Source: Larus michahellis
Taxonomy: Eukaryota > Chordata > Aves > Charadriiformes > Laridae
Reading direction: 5' to 3'
Length of the DNA stretch: 64,000 bases
Assembly: GCF_964199755.1 (NCBI RefSeq)
Contig: NC_133897.1
Coordinates: forward strand, 75,199,080 to 75,263,079
Position numbers and translations under genes: made by a program. How positions within the stretch are numbered: position 1 is the stretch's first letter; every line of letters starts with the position of its first letter. Below are positions 13,137 through 26,224 of this stretch, in pieces. The notes below the pieces were generated by a model. It saw only the letters and a list, made by a program, of their open reading frames with translations. It did no database searches and had not been told where the DNA came from.

Positions 13137-13222
13137 CCGTGGACTTGGCAGTCTTAGGTTAACAGTTGGACTCGGTGATCTGAAAGGTCCTTTTCCAACC
13201 TAAATGATTCTATGGTTCTATG
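12816..13222 (+). mobile_element. CR1 LINE, 5'-truncated 3' end
   Basis: This is a chicken-repeat-1 non-LTR retrotransposon fragment in plus orientation. It contains the last ~100 codons of the reverse transcriptase, the short 3' untranslated region and the CR1-type tail ending in repeated TTCTATG-like units near 13,205-13,222. Like nearly all CR1 copies it lacks the 5' part, with the breakpoint near 12,816. No poly(A) tail or clear target duplication is seen, which is usual for CR1. Recognition rests on the conserved block around the motif [10 protein letters not shown] and the phrase [14 protein letters not shown], followed by the characteristic 3' end. Confidence 0.95.
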
Positions 13223-14724
13223 AAATTAGTGTTCCCACTTCTGTGGAATTAGGATTAAATCTTTAGGTATACCCTGAGAATATTTCCACATTCTTTCTCA
13301 GATTGTTGCAACAGGAAAAATACCGCCATTCCTGTTAGCTCACTGATGCTATAGGCCCTCTCTTTGTTGACTTTGTATATTGCAAAATTGTTGCTATGAA
13401 GTCCTGCCGTGATGTTGTATCTCTGTCTGACCTGCCCTGAAGATTGTTTATGCCATGAGAGAAGCAGCTCAGGACAATCTAAAACTGGACTATCCATTAT
13501 TGTAAAAGAATAAAACTAAAGGTAAAGTGGTAGGTCTTCTGCGTAAGTGGTACCTAGATAAGAAGAAAGTGTAGCCTGGTACGAAGGAACTTGCCTAGCA
13601 TTTAGGATGCACAAGATCACTTCAATGTTTGCTCACAGTTTTTTACTTGAGGTAGGGAATATCCCCTACACTGGCTGTATCCCCTTGTTCTAGAGGTAAT
13701 AGCGCTTCCCAGCTTCACAGGGTATTAAACCCAGAAGCAGAACAAAGATTTGAAGAACCTTCATCAGATAGATTATAAAAGTACACAAAAATAGAATAGA
13801 AATTAGAGGTTATTCCCGTACATAAACCAGTGTTTGTATAATTTATTAAAGCTGTGTTAAACCAGGTTGAGAATAGCACAATTCATTAAAACATTACGGT
13901 GTGACTGGAGCAATCTGCTTTTTTCTGTGCTAGCGTTTGAGTAACAGCAGCTAGACAGAGCCGAGGCTCTGTTACTTCTCAGCATCCAAAATTTGATTTC
14001 TGCTCACATTCATCTGAGCAAAATTTCTCTTATATGGGCACTCCAGAAAGTGAAAACAGTCGGAGCCAGGGCACTCTTGTGCAAAATGCCACCCACATGA
14101 CACAAGCTGAGGATCTGACATGCGATGTGGTAACTGCTAATGAACTGAGCTGGATCTGATGCAGTGTCTTGGCTTTATAACCAGTTTCCAGTCCTATAAC
14201 ACATCATCTCCTCCTCATGGCCATGATTTTCTTCTTTGAAGGTCTACTCTTTATTCACTCAAATCTTCTCCATGTGTCAAGAACATCATAAGAAGAAATT
14301 ATTAAAAGCATCAGGCGTAAAAATCCCCATTCCACTGTTTTACTAAAGTGTTTAGAGTCTGAGAAAAATTAGGTGAATTCACATTTCACATGTGTTTAAA
14401 TTGCTAATCTCACTGCTCTATCTGTATTAGTGAATACATTTACAGTAACTTTTACTTTATAATATTTTGGCAGAACTGTTAGAAAAATTGTTATAAGCCT
14501 AGGAGTGGAACTGAACCATGAAAGCTAAACTGTAAGCTGCTGTAAAGCTGGGTTATTAGTATGACAGAATAAAATTTCACACACACAAACGCTTCTAAGC
14601 TGCAACGTTTTGAAAGCAAGAAGAGAGGGGTGGGGAAGTGCAATCAAAGTCATCTATGTTCCCTCTGATATTTCACTGAATGCTGCCATAAGAATATGTT
14701 GGTTTTGTCGGTTCTGTTTTTCAG
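13223..14724. other. Noncoding DNA
   Basis: Nothing supportable beyond short chance frames. The sequence is AT-rich and contains a pyrimidine-rich run (around 14,703-14,722) that immediately precedes the candidate exon at 14,725. Confidence 0.55.
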
Positions 14725-14919
14725 GCATTTGGCGATATTACTGGAGAAAGTCTTTTGTGTAATGAAATGAGCACAGCCCAGGAGCGCAGAAGCGAAATGG
14801 ACAGCGTGCTGCATACATCTTCACGTATCGAGCTGAGAGAGAGGAAAAAGAGTACGGCAAGGTGGAAAGGTATTATTTTCAGTTGCTGTACCCAGCTGAA
14901 AAACAATGCTGATACCTAA
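14725..14919 (+). CDS. Candidate coding exon (terminal or internal), unknown
   Basis: Product not recognised. A good acceptor (a T-rich stretch ending TTTTTCAG at 14,717-14,724) is followed by 64 open codons and a TAA at 14,917-14,919. The peptide begins AFGDITGESLLCNEMSTAQE, continues with a basic/acidic segment (RSEMDS, then RIELRERKKS around residues 36-45) and ends in CCTQLKNNADT. The hydrophilic, K/E/R/S-rich composition is more protein-like than most frames nearby. It could be a last coding exon. Alternatively a weak donor (AAAG followed by GTATTA) at 14,869 would make it a 145-base internal exon. The chance explanation remains strong because no second exon was linked to it. Confidence 0.25.
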   Translation, partial: AFGDITGESLLCNEMSTAQERRSEMDSVLHTSSRIELRERKKSTARWKGIIFSCCTQLKNNADT

Positions 14920-16144
14920 GCATAAAACCATGGGAGGGATAGAAGAAAAGAGATAATTTGAAAACACAGTTTCTCTTGGAAAGACTAGGGTGCGATCGGT
15001 TAGGGATGAAATTTCACAGTTGTGTTTTCCAGTGGGTCTTTATCCTTGGGTAGTTTCATAGGTCTGTTGCAAGAGTCCTGAAGGCTGAAGAGCTGTCTTT
15101 CACCCAAGCACTGTCCCACTTTCTGTTCAGAAACTCAGTACAGTAACGCAATACAGAGCAATCTGTCTGCAGCAAGGGACAGTGTTTAAAGTATGCTGAG
15201 GGCAGGCTTGAATCATCTACTTTACATATAATCAAGTATGTCTCCACACATATTGGTCTGAGTGCGAAAGTCCCAATCTCTCAGACTTGCGTTGTGTTTT
15301 CCACTGTGCACTGAGAGCCACTGGCCCCCTCCCAGCACCTAGAGAAGTACACGTAGAGTGGAACAAGCCCATGTACATCAAGTTGCTAAGTGAAGTTGCT
15401 GCTGCTCAAAGGTAGTACCAGGGTGTTCAATGACAGAGAATTATGGAACACACGGGGTGTCCTTAGATGTCACTGTTATTACAAGATATAAATTTCCTCT
15501 CGTTCCTTATTCACAGTCTCGGTACCAGATATGGCTCCACAGGATCTCTGCACTTGGCTGAGTCCTATCAGCGTCATGTTTCTGATGCCCTCTGAGGAGT
15601 AAAGTTCAGTTAAAAGCACCTTGTGTTACTTTTAAGTCAACAGTAATCTTGTCCGTTGAGAGGGAAACCTTGGAAAGTTCACACGAACACAAAAGACACA
15701 TTTTTTCGAAGGAAAATTGATAAATCTAGCGTATGGGCTCTTGCTCCTGTATCCCTCTTGTTGGGGTAGGGAGGTCATCGGTACGCTGGTGCCTGTGTAT
15801 TTACATCATGTCTTTCTCTACATCTTTTTTTCTAACCTTCAGGAAATGACGTTGTCTCCGACAAGAGCTAATTCCTGCAGTAATGCATAGTCCACAGAGT
15901 TGTTTACATCCTGATCCACACCCATGGTATGGTTACTGTCTGACAGGATTTATGGTTGTGATGTCCACACCTCTGTGCGTACAGTGTTGTCCTGCAAATG
16001 CTCCATTCATAGGTCTTCTGTGGCTTCAACAAGCTTTTCAGTGCGGTGAGCTCACTGGATCAGATCACAGATCGGATCAAGTAAATATAATTATTCCATA
16101 AGATTTTTTTTTCCTTCCAAATAGTGGGACATTCTTAGATTTCT
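14920..16144. other. Noncoding DNA
   Basis: No gene, RNA gene or repeat family recognised. The 72-codon plus frame at 15,883-16,101 has no supporting signals. Confidence 0.55.
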
Positions 16145-16187
16145 CAGGTTTGCTTTTTCCTGCTTTTCCAGGTTTGCTTTTACCTGC
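16145..16187 (+). repeat. Short tandem duplication, 24-bp unit
   Basis: A 19-base segment beginning CAGGTTTGCTTT occurs at 16,145-16,163 and 16,169-16,187 with one mismatch, giving a 24-base period and about 1.8 copies. It contains repeated TTTCCAG/TACCTG-like segments. It looks like a recent local replication-slippage duplication. Confidence 0.75.
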
Positions 16188-16518
16188 TGGTGGTGGGGAA
16201 AAAGTTGCTGATTTGTCTTTCAAGTTTCATGACTAAAATGTTGACAGTGTTTTCAGTAATTGTTCAAAGCACAACACTATTGTAATTGCAAGGCTGCAAA
16301 GATGCCCAGAAGAGGAACAATGATGGCTTCATGCCACCAGTTTTGTAGCCAAGTCCCAACAGGCCGCAAAATTTACAAGATCCCAGAGAGGATCATTTTG
16401 CTGAGATCTTAACGTTGGTCCGACCTGCTTCCCTGGGAGCTACAGCTTAAAGCAACCTGGAGGTTATCCTCGTGCTTTCTTAGGAGTATTAAAGTATTGC
16501 TCATTAGTTTGAACCAGT

Positions 16519-16568
16519 CCTATTCTATTTGGCTATTCTATTCTATCTGGTGCCTATTCTATTTGGCT
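16519..16568 (+). repeat. Short direct repeat, 34-bp spacing
   Basis: The 16-mer CCTATTCTATTTGGCT is present at 16,519-16,534 and exactly again at 16,553-16,568. The 18 bases between contain further TATTCTAT units, so the whole block is a degenerate pentameric (TTCTA-like) minisatellite. Confidence 0.75.
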
Positions 16569-19500
16569 TCATACAAATGCATAGGAACTGAAGTCCATGC
16601 CCCAAAGGCAAGGACTACAAGAGACAACATAAGGAGAAAGTGGGAAGGGGAACAAAGGCAAGAAAGGTGAAGTCATTTGTCCAAGATCACCAAAGTCAGA
16701 GGCAAATGCAGAAATGAAGGGCATACTGCCAGCGCCCTGACTCTTGGTCTTCCCTGTATTAGGATTCTTTTTGTCCTGAAAATGCAGATGAAAAAGGGAA
16801 AAGTCTTACCTTCCTGGTATTTTGAATCATTCATGTAGAACACTTGTAACCAATTAACAGTAATTAGTGGCATTTTTCTAATGCATATGCTTTTCTGGTG
16901 TCCCTTTGTTCACACTGGTACAGTAAAACTTTTTCAGATGCATTTACCTTTGCAAGACCTTTCCCAGTGTCTGAACATTGTTGATTGATTTCGATAGTTA
17001 AATCTATGGTTCTCATCCATCTGAATAATTGTTAAATGACATTAGGTAGTAACCTGGAGGTTTAGATATCACTCCTTAAAAAAGTTTTTCTTTGGGTTTG
17101 CAAGATAACAATTTGGTCTCCACTTTTCTTTTAATTGATTTATATGTATGTGCATATGGGTACGTTTGTATGTGTTTCACCCAGACAGAAAGGGTGTTAA
17201 AAATCTTCTGAATATCTACAAGAAGTGATGTGATTTCCGTGGGTTCTATTGCATCAGATATTACTTGGATGACTTCTCGATGTCATAACAGGAATAAAAT
17301 TGCCTTTTTAATGTTTGCTTTGCCTGTTGACACTTTAAACTATTGTACTTAATATTGAAAAAGAAACTAACTGAAGAGAAACTGTCCAGTCCCAGAATTT
17401 TTCTGTGGATTTTTTCTACCTGAGTGGAGTTGCACTTTTCACAGATTACCCCAGCATCTGGGGTAATGCCCACAACGAGTGAAGACCACTAAGATTGCTT
17501 GTGTACATGGCTTTCCTCTGCTATGTGTTATGGTGGTGATCTGTAACTTACTGCAGCTTTTGGATAACAGTACCAAGAAGACAGCGTGCTGTGGGCAGCA
17601 TCATCCCTTGCGCGTCTTCTAGGCCTCAGTGTTATCTTTGAATGTGACTGAATGTGGTGGTAAAAATTCCTTTGGGCAATATTATATCCTAGGTTTCCCA
17701 CCACTGAGTTAAGACATCACAGTCTGGTTCTGTGAGATTTTGACTTCAGTGTTGGTAACATGCTATTATTTAGCATGATGACAAGACTGACTTTACATGC
17801 GGAGCCACCACACCTTCAGTTCTGATAGAAACATGCTGATTTGTTAACAAATGTGGATCTGGTCCTGAGACTTTGTTCAGGATGAAGGACTTGATTCACC
17901 ACTTTTATTGCCTCAGTTACATTACCATGTCTCCACTGACTTTCATCTCACCTGGGATATACAATTCTGCAACAGTACATATCCTTGAAAGCTGAATTTA
18001 AAGTGCGCTTAAATATTAAGTAAATTAATCTTACATTTTTGTTGCAAATGTACAATCCTACCTATTAATTTTGGTTATTGCATTGTGTGAGTTACCATGG
18101 TTGTTGGTCAGTATACACTGGGTGGCATTGGCTTTGAAATTGTTTTCTGAAGTGCTCTTATAAGCAACATCATCCATAATGCTCAGTTATAGTTGGATAG
18201 TAATTGCCTGTCTATGCAATGTTCCTTTACAACAATTTTCTCCTGTGTAGCTATATATATGTAGTCATTACTGAAAAGTGTAAATAAAGAATCCTTTTAG
18301 TGGTGTAGTTTCCCTAGGTACCTACTGTGCTCTTATTATCTAAAACATACTCCCCATCTGTAGTTCTGTTCTATTAAAGGATAAAGACATAAGTATGAAT
18401 TAAAAATTAAAATGCTTGTTGTAGATTGGAGAGCAAGGTCTATTAGAATATATCTGGCGCTAGGCTCACAGTACAGTAGATAGATTACACTGAGCACCAG
18501 TTAAGCAAGAGGATGAAAAATGAGTGATTTTCATCATTCAGTTAAATATAGTGCTAAGTGGTATGCGCTAGCATTAAAAGCAAATTACTTAGCACTTCAC
18601 CAATCACAGCATGAGAGCATTCCATTGGAAGCAGTATTTCCAGTGATGCTCAGTCCTCAGTTTTATTAAATAAATCAGCTGTTAATGCTTAAGGAAGCAG
18701 TTGAAGACGTATTGCTATGATAATAAAAAGATTGGAAATGTAAAAATAAAGAGAAGCACTACCTCATTTTAATGAAATGGCCTAAGAAAACCTCCCTCTC
18801 TTTTAACAACAAAATTCCAAAGTGCTGGTAGATCTGTAATATTTGCATCTCCTGTACCTTCTTTTGGTCTTCCTTTCTTACTAATGAATATGACCTTTCC
18901 TTTTTTTTTTTTTGCTTCTTTATAATGACATCTTTTTTGTCATAAATCTGCTGCCATGTCACTGAACATTTTGACGAGCTTTTCTGATTCCCTCTTATCT
19001 CTCCTTGATAGGATATTATTATCCAGTAATCTGGACATGGGAAGCCTGATCCTCAGCACAGGTACTTTTTGGTTGCTCAGTTAAAGACAATGGAGATGTG
19101 ATAATTTACACCAGAAGAGAGTTTGACATTGAAGGCTACCTTTATATCATGCAGCAATGTTATTTCCTGCACAGCAATGGTCATTGGGAGACACTCAAAT
19201 CTGCTGTCTGAACGTGTAGAAACTGTCCAAGCCTCAGACCATTCCTAGGCCTCCTCCTCCTAAACAGGAGTCACCTGGCAGGAGCCGCACAGCAAAAGTC
19301 CTGGGAATGACACACACAGGAGATGGTCCAAGGTCTGAGCCATGGCTGCATCTTCACCAGTAAGATCAAACATTAACAGGAGAGAAAATTACAGGTCAGG
19401 TATCAAAATTACAAGATTAAGGAGACTATGCATGAAGCTATCTCGAGTCCTTAATTTTCCTGCTGGTATCGTTCTTTGGGGAATCCTATTTTGACTGCTC

Positions 19501-21770
19501 TTTTATTACTAGGTTAGAAAGCTGTTTTCTTTATAAAGAGAAAAGTGTAGGAAGTGGGGGACAAACTAAAAGGATGAAGACCAAAAATCTCCTGTCAGTA
19601 CGTAATTACAGGAGCTCGTACATGCAGTAAAATACCACCTCTTCTGGGATTCATTGGAAACATGACAATCAGTTATTTTCTTTGGTCAGGGGAGGAAGGG
19701 TAAGTGGCAATCGACTTAAACGTGTTGCAGATACTATTTATTTCTGGGCTTTTTTGAAGACAGGGCAAAAAACCATACCCAATGGATAAGCTAGGTAGTT
19801 TGTCTATTTTAGTACAAAGGTTGGCCGGAGATGTTTTGAGTTTTCTTCTGGTCCTACATTTCTGGGGATCTGGGAAAATGATGACATCTGCTCAAAACGA
19901 GTACATTTTCTGTTTGTGCGTAACTTGTTCTTAACACTTTAGTGAAATCATTGTAGTCCTATACAGCAGAAATCTTTCCACTAATAGTATAGAATAATGA
20001 TGCTGGACCTAAAAGAATATTTTGTAAAAACTTGGCTTATTTAAAAAACATTTCCTTGTGAAAAAAACTGTCAATATTTTACAATATATGTTCTAAAACA
20101 AGGTGTTTAAGCAACGCTTCCTTCTCTTGCTGCAGCAGATTTTCATTCTCATTTCCCTCTCTTCTTCTGCTTAGACATGCAGTGAGAAGTTGTTTTTTGG
20201 TTTTTGTTTTTTTTTTTCTTGTTGTACAAGATCTTTACTTGAAGTACTCCCTTAAACCTTAAAACAACACACATTCTTTTTGGTACCAATTTAACATTTT
20301 CTTCCCAAAATATTTAAGGACATGATATTTAACCTACTTTTCAAATACAGAATTCCTTTTTACATTTTCTTGGCTGACATGTAATGGTTCTGATGTATCT
20401 TTTCTGGGTATGCCAATCCTGTCATATACACTAATATGAAATAATGACACAAGGTTGACTTAACTAGACATAATAGGGCATATTTCTAAAACATTCTGTA
20501 TGGAAGGTATATGCACAGATCTTGCTACTTGTTAATGGGATTGGAGAAGTTCCTCATCTGCACTACGACATACATTTATAACAGCCTCCTACTCCAGAAT
20601 AATAAAAATAAAAAAGAAAGGACCCCACGCAGCATTGTTTCAGATAAATTTTTGAACTTCACTATGCAATGGTAAGTGTAAACACTTGAATTTGGAGCAA
20701 TAGACAACTATCTTTGCATCTAAAACCAGTGTGTGTATGTGGGTGCTCATGTGAATAGAATGATAGCAGGACAGATTTCAGTGGCAAGGCGCTTTATTTG
20801 AAACCTTTTCAGGGGTTTGTCTGTTGTTCGGTCTTTATTTCATATTTTTGAACTAAAAATCAGTGTTTGAAGTCTTTTCTCTTTTTTCCACAAATGTTAT
20901 CTGTAATTATCATAGAGAAGCTCTAAACTGTCTGAGAATGTACGCTACTGTTTTATAGACTCTTTCAGATAAGAGATGGAAAAGCCTAAATTTTTTAATG
21001 GTGTCATCACATTATGTTTTTTCTTTTGAAAGTTGTGGATGGGAATTGGTTATAGCCTCCTATTTTTCTTTTTTTTTTTTTCATGTTTCTGTTAAGAGTC
21101 GCCCATGTTTTGTGTCAAAAATTTTTGTGGACAGCTGACGGTGGAAAGGTTACCACATTACATCAACCTACTAACAACTCTTAAATGCTGGCTTTTCCCT
21201 ATGGATCAATGGCCCTCTGCACACAAACACAGCTTATCAGGAATGCAACATTTTACTCAAGGCCGGGGCCATACTTATAAGCCAAACATTTCTCTGTGTT
21301 CCTTCGGCAGACAGAGGGATTTTACAGGGAATGTCGAAAGAGCTGCTACAGGCAAAACTTGGTCCAGAAAGAAAATAGTGAGACCAGATTAAGAGGTGTT
21401 GCATTCAGGTGTCTAATTTTTAGCCTTCCTCTTCTACCCTTGCTATTGTGGTGGACACAAGCTCTACTTTGAGTGCAGCTGTGGCACCTGAAGGGATCAT
21501 CTGCAGCTGCTTTTTCATGCAGGAGCAGCTCTCATGGGAGCTCTGCCTCACCTGTTTCAAGATGAGCAGCAAATACCTTCTGTTCCTGTGGTTCAAGCTT
21601 TGCAGGGCCATTTTAACAAAAACCAGGTGAGAGAGCACTCGCATGAGCAACTCCACTAGCAGCTCTGAGCAGTCGTCTTTGAGAGAAGGGTGTGAGGACA
21701 GGTGTGGGTGATGCTGTTATTCCTTCACCCAGCACAGCTGCAGCTGAAATGAATTTCTGCTCTGCGTGTG

Positions 21771-21786
21771 TCTGTCTGTCTGTCTG
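21771..21786 (+). repeat. (TCTG)4 microsatellite
   Basis: Four perfect TCTG units, preceded by a GTGTG run. Confidence 0.85.
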
Positions 21787-22157
21787 GTTTAAAGGTTTAT
21801 TTTGAAGTCCTGTGTTTCTTATTTGACTGCAAATGTTGTGAATGGTAAGACAGATCTTTGAGGTGAGAGTCCTCAAAGATGGCTAAGTGGCTGGGGGTGA
21901 CACATGGACTTTAACACACATTTTGGTCCAAAGTGAAAATAACGTAAGGAGTGTATGCCGTGAGAACGCATGAGGAAGCAACACTAGGAGACTACTTCTA
22001 CATTAGCAGTAGGACAGGACAATGGGAACAGATTTGTAGAAGAAAACAGCTGGTGCTGAAGGTCTGGCATTCATGACACACAGGTTGTGGGGGGTTACTT
22101 TGGACTAGTTGTAATCTGGTCCTGTGGACCCAGCATTAGGTGCTGAGGTAAGATAGG

Positions 22158-22174
22158 TTTATTCCTGGAATAAA
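22158..22174. other. 17-bp near-perfect palindrome with STAT-like core
   Basis: TTTATTCC and GGAATAAA are inverted arms around a single central T. The centre, TTCCTGGAA, fits the STAT-type pattern TTCNNNGAA. A related GGAATAAACT and GGAATATTC follow within 20 bases. The match to a binding motif is short and may be incidental. Confidence 0.4.
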
Positions 22175-25100
22175 CTCTCAGGAATAAACTGGAATATTCT
22201 TACAGCCTAGTTTCAACTAAGGAACCTGGCGAACGTGCCCAAGACTGCCACAGTGTGAAGCAGAAAGCACAGTAAATGGGGGTATCGGTAAGATTTGCCC
22301 CAAAAGCTCATCTAAGACGCGTATGTAGAAACCTCCAAAGTTACCCACAGACCTGGTTTGGGAGTGGGTGAGACACAAAATGTCCATCTAACGGATCAAA
22401 GTTGGTGGCTGTCCACTAAAGCGGCTTATACTCTCAACACTGCTAGGGTTGGTTGTCATCAAAGTTGTTAAGTAGCTATGTGTTTTGAAATTAATAAATA
22501 ATGCTACTTAGGCATTCGCTTTCTCTCTAATATTGCCGTATCCTTTGTCAAGGTATATGGAGAAGGCAAAAGGAGCATTAGCTCTATGTAGCTGAAGGCT
22601 TCATCCAGCCAGGTATGTGACAACCATGTGACAGATAAGAATGTGTGAAAAATAAGCTTAATTTTTTAGCTACATAAACATATTTTCAAAAAGAAAAAAA
22701 TCAGCTATATTTTATAAAGATTTTTTTTATTGTTATTCTTTCAATGATATATGCTGCTGCTGCTGTTTTCACATGGTTCTTTTTGTCTCCTCCGAGGGAG
22801 AAATTCAACCCATGCTTAATCTGTAGCTCGTGCACCTTGGGTAGAGAATAGCACTAAAATACCTGTTGCCAACCATCTTTGGACCTAACATTGCTGAAGA
22901 AGGAACGCAAGCCTTTGCATCCTCCCTGAACACAGTAGGCATTACTCTAAAAAAGCAAATAGGCTATCGGTTATGCCCTTGGCTTTCTCTAGTGTGCTTG
23001 CCAGCCCCTCCATGTGGCTGTGCCTAATTATGTGCGGTGGATGGGGAGCCCCATTCACTCTGCAGGCTGGAGCCCTCTGCTGCCCACTCAGCTGGCGCAT
23101 GCACAATCCTGGCTGGTGTATTCCTGGGTAAGATGAAACAAAAAGGTGCTGCAAATGATACTGCTTCAAGTGAAGGACCCAGTTGGAGGACTTCTCAAGG
23201 CTTCTGACCAAATGGGACCTGAACGGGAGAGGAAAGGGGCCTCATGCAAGGTCAGAGCTTCATCAGCAAAGGCTACAGTGTTTTTACTGGCTTTACAATC
23301 TTCCTGAAAGGCGAGTGATTTGCCTGGGTAATTAGGTCAGGATTGTAATAGTTTGGCTTCCTTTTATCCTTGTTATGTGGATAACTCAGATTTATTTTTT
23401 CTTCTCCACAGACTCAGCAGTACAATTTCAAAATTGACATGGTGCTTATCAGAAGTTAGTAATTGGATAGTGCAACCCATTTGTTTGATAAAGCTGAACT
23501 GTTCATTTTGGGTTTCTAAAAGCTAATAGGCATTGTTCCTTCTCTGACATTTGATTTTAATGGCTGTAATGTTGCTCCTGTCTCAACAGCTATATGTCTG
23601 GGTGTTTTCCTTGACTCCAGCTTTCTCTGCAGGCTGCAGGAGACTGGTTTTAACTCTTTAGCTTCTGGCATCTGTGGTCATTTCCTCACTCCAAATGCTG
23701 CTGTATCCCTTGGAGCTGTAGGAGGCGAAGTGCTGGGATTCAGTGGTGAATTAAAGATGAAGGTAAAGGTGCAGTTTTTCCCAGGTATGTGTTGCTCTAG
23801 TTAGTTCAGAAATAGTGTAATCATAAAAAAAACCTTCTTTTTTTTTTTTGCCCCAGCACAGTCGTACAAAAGTTTGTAAGGTGGGGTGAAACTTTGGTAA
23901 AAATGAGATGTGTAAAACTCCTCTCACTGTATCATTTGTTGCTGATGGAGTTCTCCGAGGAACCGCTTTTGTTACTATAAGACTGGCTTATTGCAGCTCC
24001 TTTTTCTTCAGCCTTCAAGCAAAATCAATTCATGAACTATGCAATACTGCTTTAAGGCTCTTTTTATGAGACTAGCCTAATCTACATATGGCATTGTCCC
24101 TACTTTACAGTCTTTTAATTGGCTACAAGCAGCTTACCATATTGATTGAAAAATTCTTCCTGTTACATTTAGAGCTGTAGCTAATTATGATCTTTCTCCT
24201 TTCCTTGTCTTCTTGATTTGTAGTTCACATCTCCTTCTCAGGAGCTCCCTCCTTTCTCTTTCAGCCCGGAGTCTCCTCCACTTAAACTAATTCCCACCCT
24301 GATTTCAAAAAACCTCATGTCTAAGTCGCTGCTGTTAGCAAGGTACTGAGTAAGATGGACCACTGCTCTGGGGCTGCATGGCAAATTCTGCTTTCCAAAT
24401 AAATACTGGGTAGCTCTTGATAGCATCATTATGTTAGCTAACACTGGGTATTTAGAGAATATTTCAGTAGTGAAATAGAAAATACAAATTAAAAAAAAAT
24501 GGACCCTAAATATTTTGTGTAGCTTTATGGGGGCTAAAGAGAGGTTACATGGAAAAGTTCAGTTGGTAAATTAAATGCATATTTCAGTTAAGTACAGTAG
24601 AATCCTTACTGAAAGGGCCGTTAAAAACAACAGTTGTCACTTTTGATAACTGTAAATATGTAGCAAAGTTAATTCATTAACTTATTATTATGGAAGGAAA
24701 ATGCTATGATGAAGTATTATTTTCCAGAAATCTGACTGTAGTAATTTCTCCTAGATTATGATCCAATGATCCATGAACTTCTAACTCCTGGAAAAAAAAA
24801 AATAAAAAGAGGTGTTAAATATTGCAAAGTATCCATCCTCTTTTTAAGACCGGTGCACCAGATCGCTGTACAATCCTCACTGCTGATGTAATCAATGGGA
24901 AATCCGTCTAAGCGAGAAAGATGTGAAATGGCATGCCACACTGTGTCATGGGTACAGCTGATTGAAAAAATTCTCCTTGACACCCTGTGTCACAAACGGA
25001 GGGCAAAAATTTTAGCATAATTCAGGAACTCAGAAGAGAGTTATTCCAAGATCTGGAAATGTCATCAATCTCTTTGGAGTGAAACATGTGAACTATTTTT

Positions 25101-26120
25101 ATCATTCCGTGTCTTTAATATCCGTATTTCCTTCTTTTATGCCTTATTTTACACATTTAATTCAAATGAGACTAAATGTGTTCTGGATGAATGTCATATA
25201 TATATTGTATATAATAGAACTATGATTAACTGTATGAATAATTACCAGTTGCAACTAAACAATTCAGATGGATAATTTCATTAAGAAAACAACATGGGGT
25301 CATTATAAGGTTCTGGTCGCTGCCCCCAGTCTTAGAAAAAAATGTAGTTCTCTCTGAACCTCCAATCTGAACTGGTTATAAAATATCTCAAGTAGGCTCA
25401 CATTAAGCTGGATAATATGCAGGCTGCTTGATTTGTATTGAATATGTGTCTGGTAGCTGGAACCCACTGTAATGAACTAGCCCACAAATCACAGCTTAAT
25501 GGGAATCTACTTATACATATTGCTTAATTAAAAGTTGTGAGCTTATTAACATGTGTCTTTGGCACTGAGCTTTGGGGATGTAATCTCTGTGCAAATAAGA
25601 CTAGGTTGTAAAAGTTTTATAGATTGACAATGATATTAAATTCCATACCTTAATAACCCATCATTTTCTCAAAGCATGGTTCCTATTCTGTATTTATTCA
25701 AAGCTGTGAAAAATTATTTGTTTGTAGTCCTTTACTGTGTAGGACTTCATGTACTTGTTTTATCTTGGAAAGCTAGTGCTGCTGATGTTTCATCTACTTC
25801 TGTCTCTTTTTTTGGGTGTTGCTGGCTATTCTGTCTGGCATACAGTCTCAGAGACTCTTTTTTTTATTACAGAGGCACCCCATGGCACAACACCATTAGT
25901 TAGGATTGTGCCAGTGTTTCCATTATAAACCTCTGTTTTCATGGTTTTATAACTCTACTGTAAAAATTTGCTTCAGGCTCAAACTTGGACTAGAAGGCCC
26001 GAGAGTGGGAGAGAACATTTTTGAACAATTAGAACAAAAATCTGCAGTATGTTGCTCTTTACTTGGTTACATGACTTTCTTAATTTCTGTATAGCTAGTT
26101 TCGGAAACACTTCTGTCCAA

Positions 26121-26148
26121 TTTTTTTTCTTTTTTTTTTTTTTTTTTT
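26121..26148 (+). repeat. Poly(T) tract
   Basis: Eight T, one C, then nineteen T, about 75 bases before the solo LTR. Confidence 0.9.
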
Positions 26149-26219
26149 GGCTTTACGTGACATACTAGCTGGACTGTTTCTCCTTCATCTCAGATAATTC
26201 CACTTAATCTTCGCTGTTG

Positions 26220-26224
26220 CTTTC
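26220..26224 (+). repeat. Target-site duplication, left copy (CTTTC)
   Basis: Five bases directly before the LTR that are repeated exactly at 26,975-26,979, directly after it. Confidence 0.8.

Larger units (their letters stand above)
16569..26120. other. Gene-free AT-rich DNA with small simple repeats
   Basis: About 9.5 kb without a supportable gene. It contains T-rich runs near 18,901-18,913, 20,205-20,218 and 21,068-21,081, a (TCTG)4 run at 21,771-21,786 and a small palindrome at 22,158. Open frames such as 21,105-21,392 plus (95 codons) and 22,942-23,211 minus (89 codons) show no splice context or codon bias that sets them apart from chance. No interspersed repeat was recognised. Confidence 0.55.

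Noticed and set aside
16145..16568. Spaced repeats that might suggest an array
   Set aside because: Only two copies each, no regular spacers. CRISPR is not expected in vertebrate DNA.
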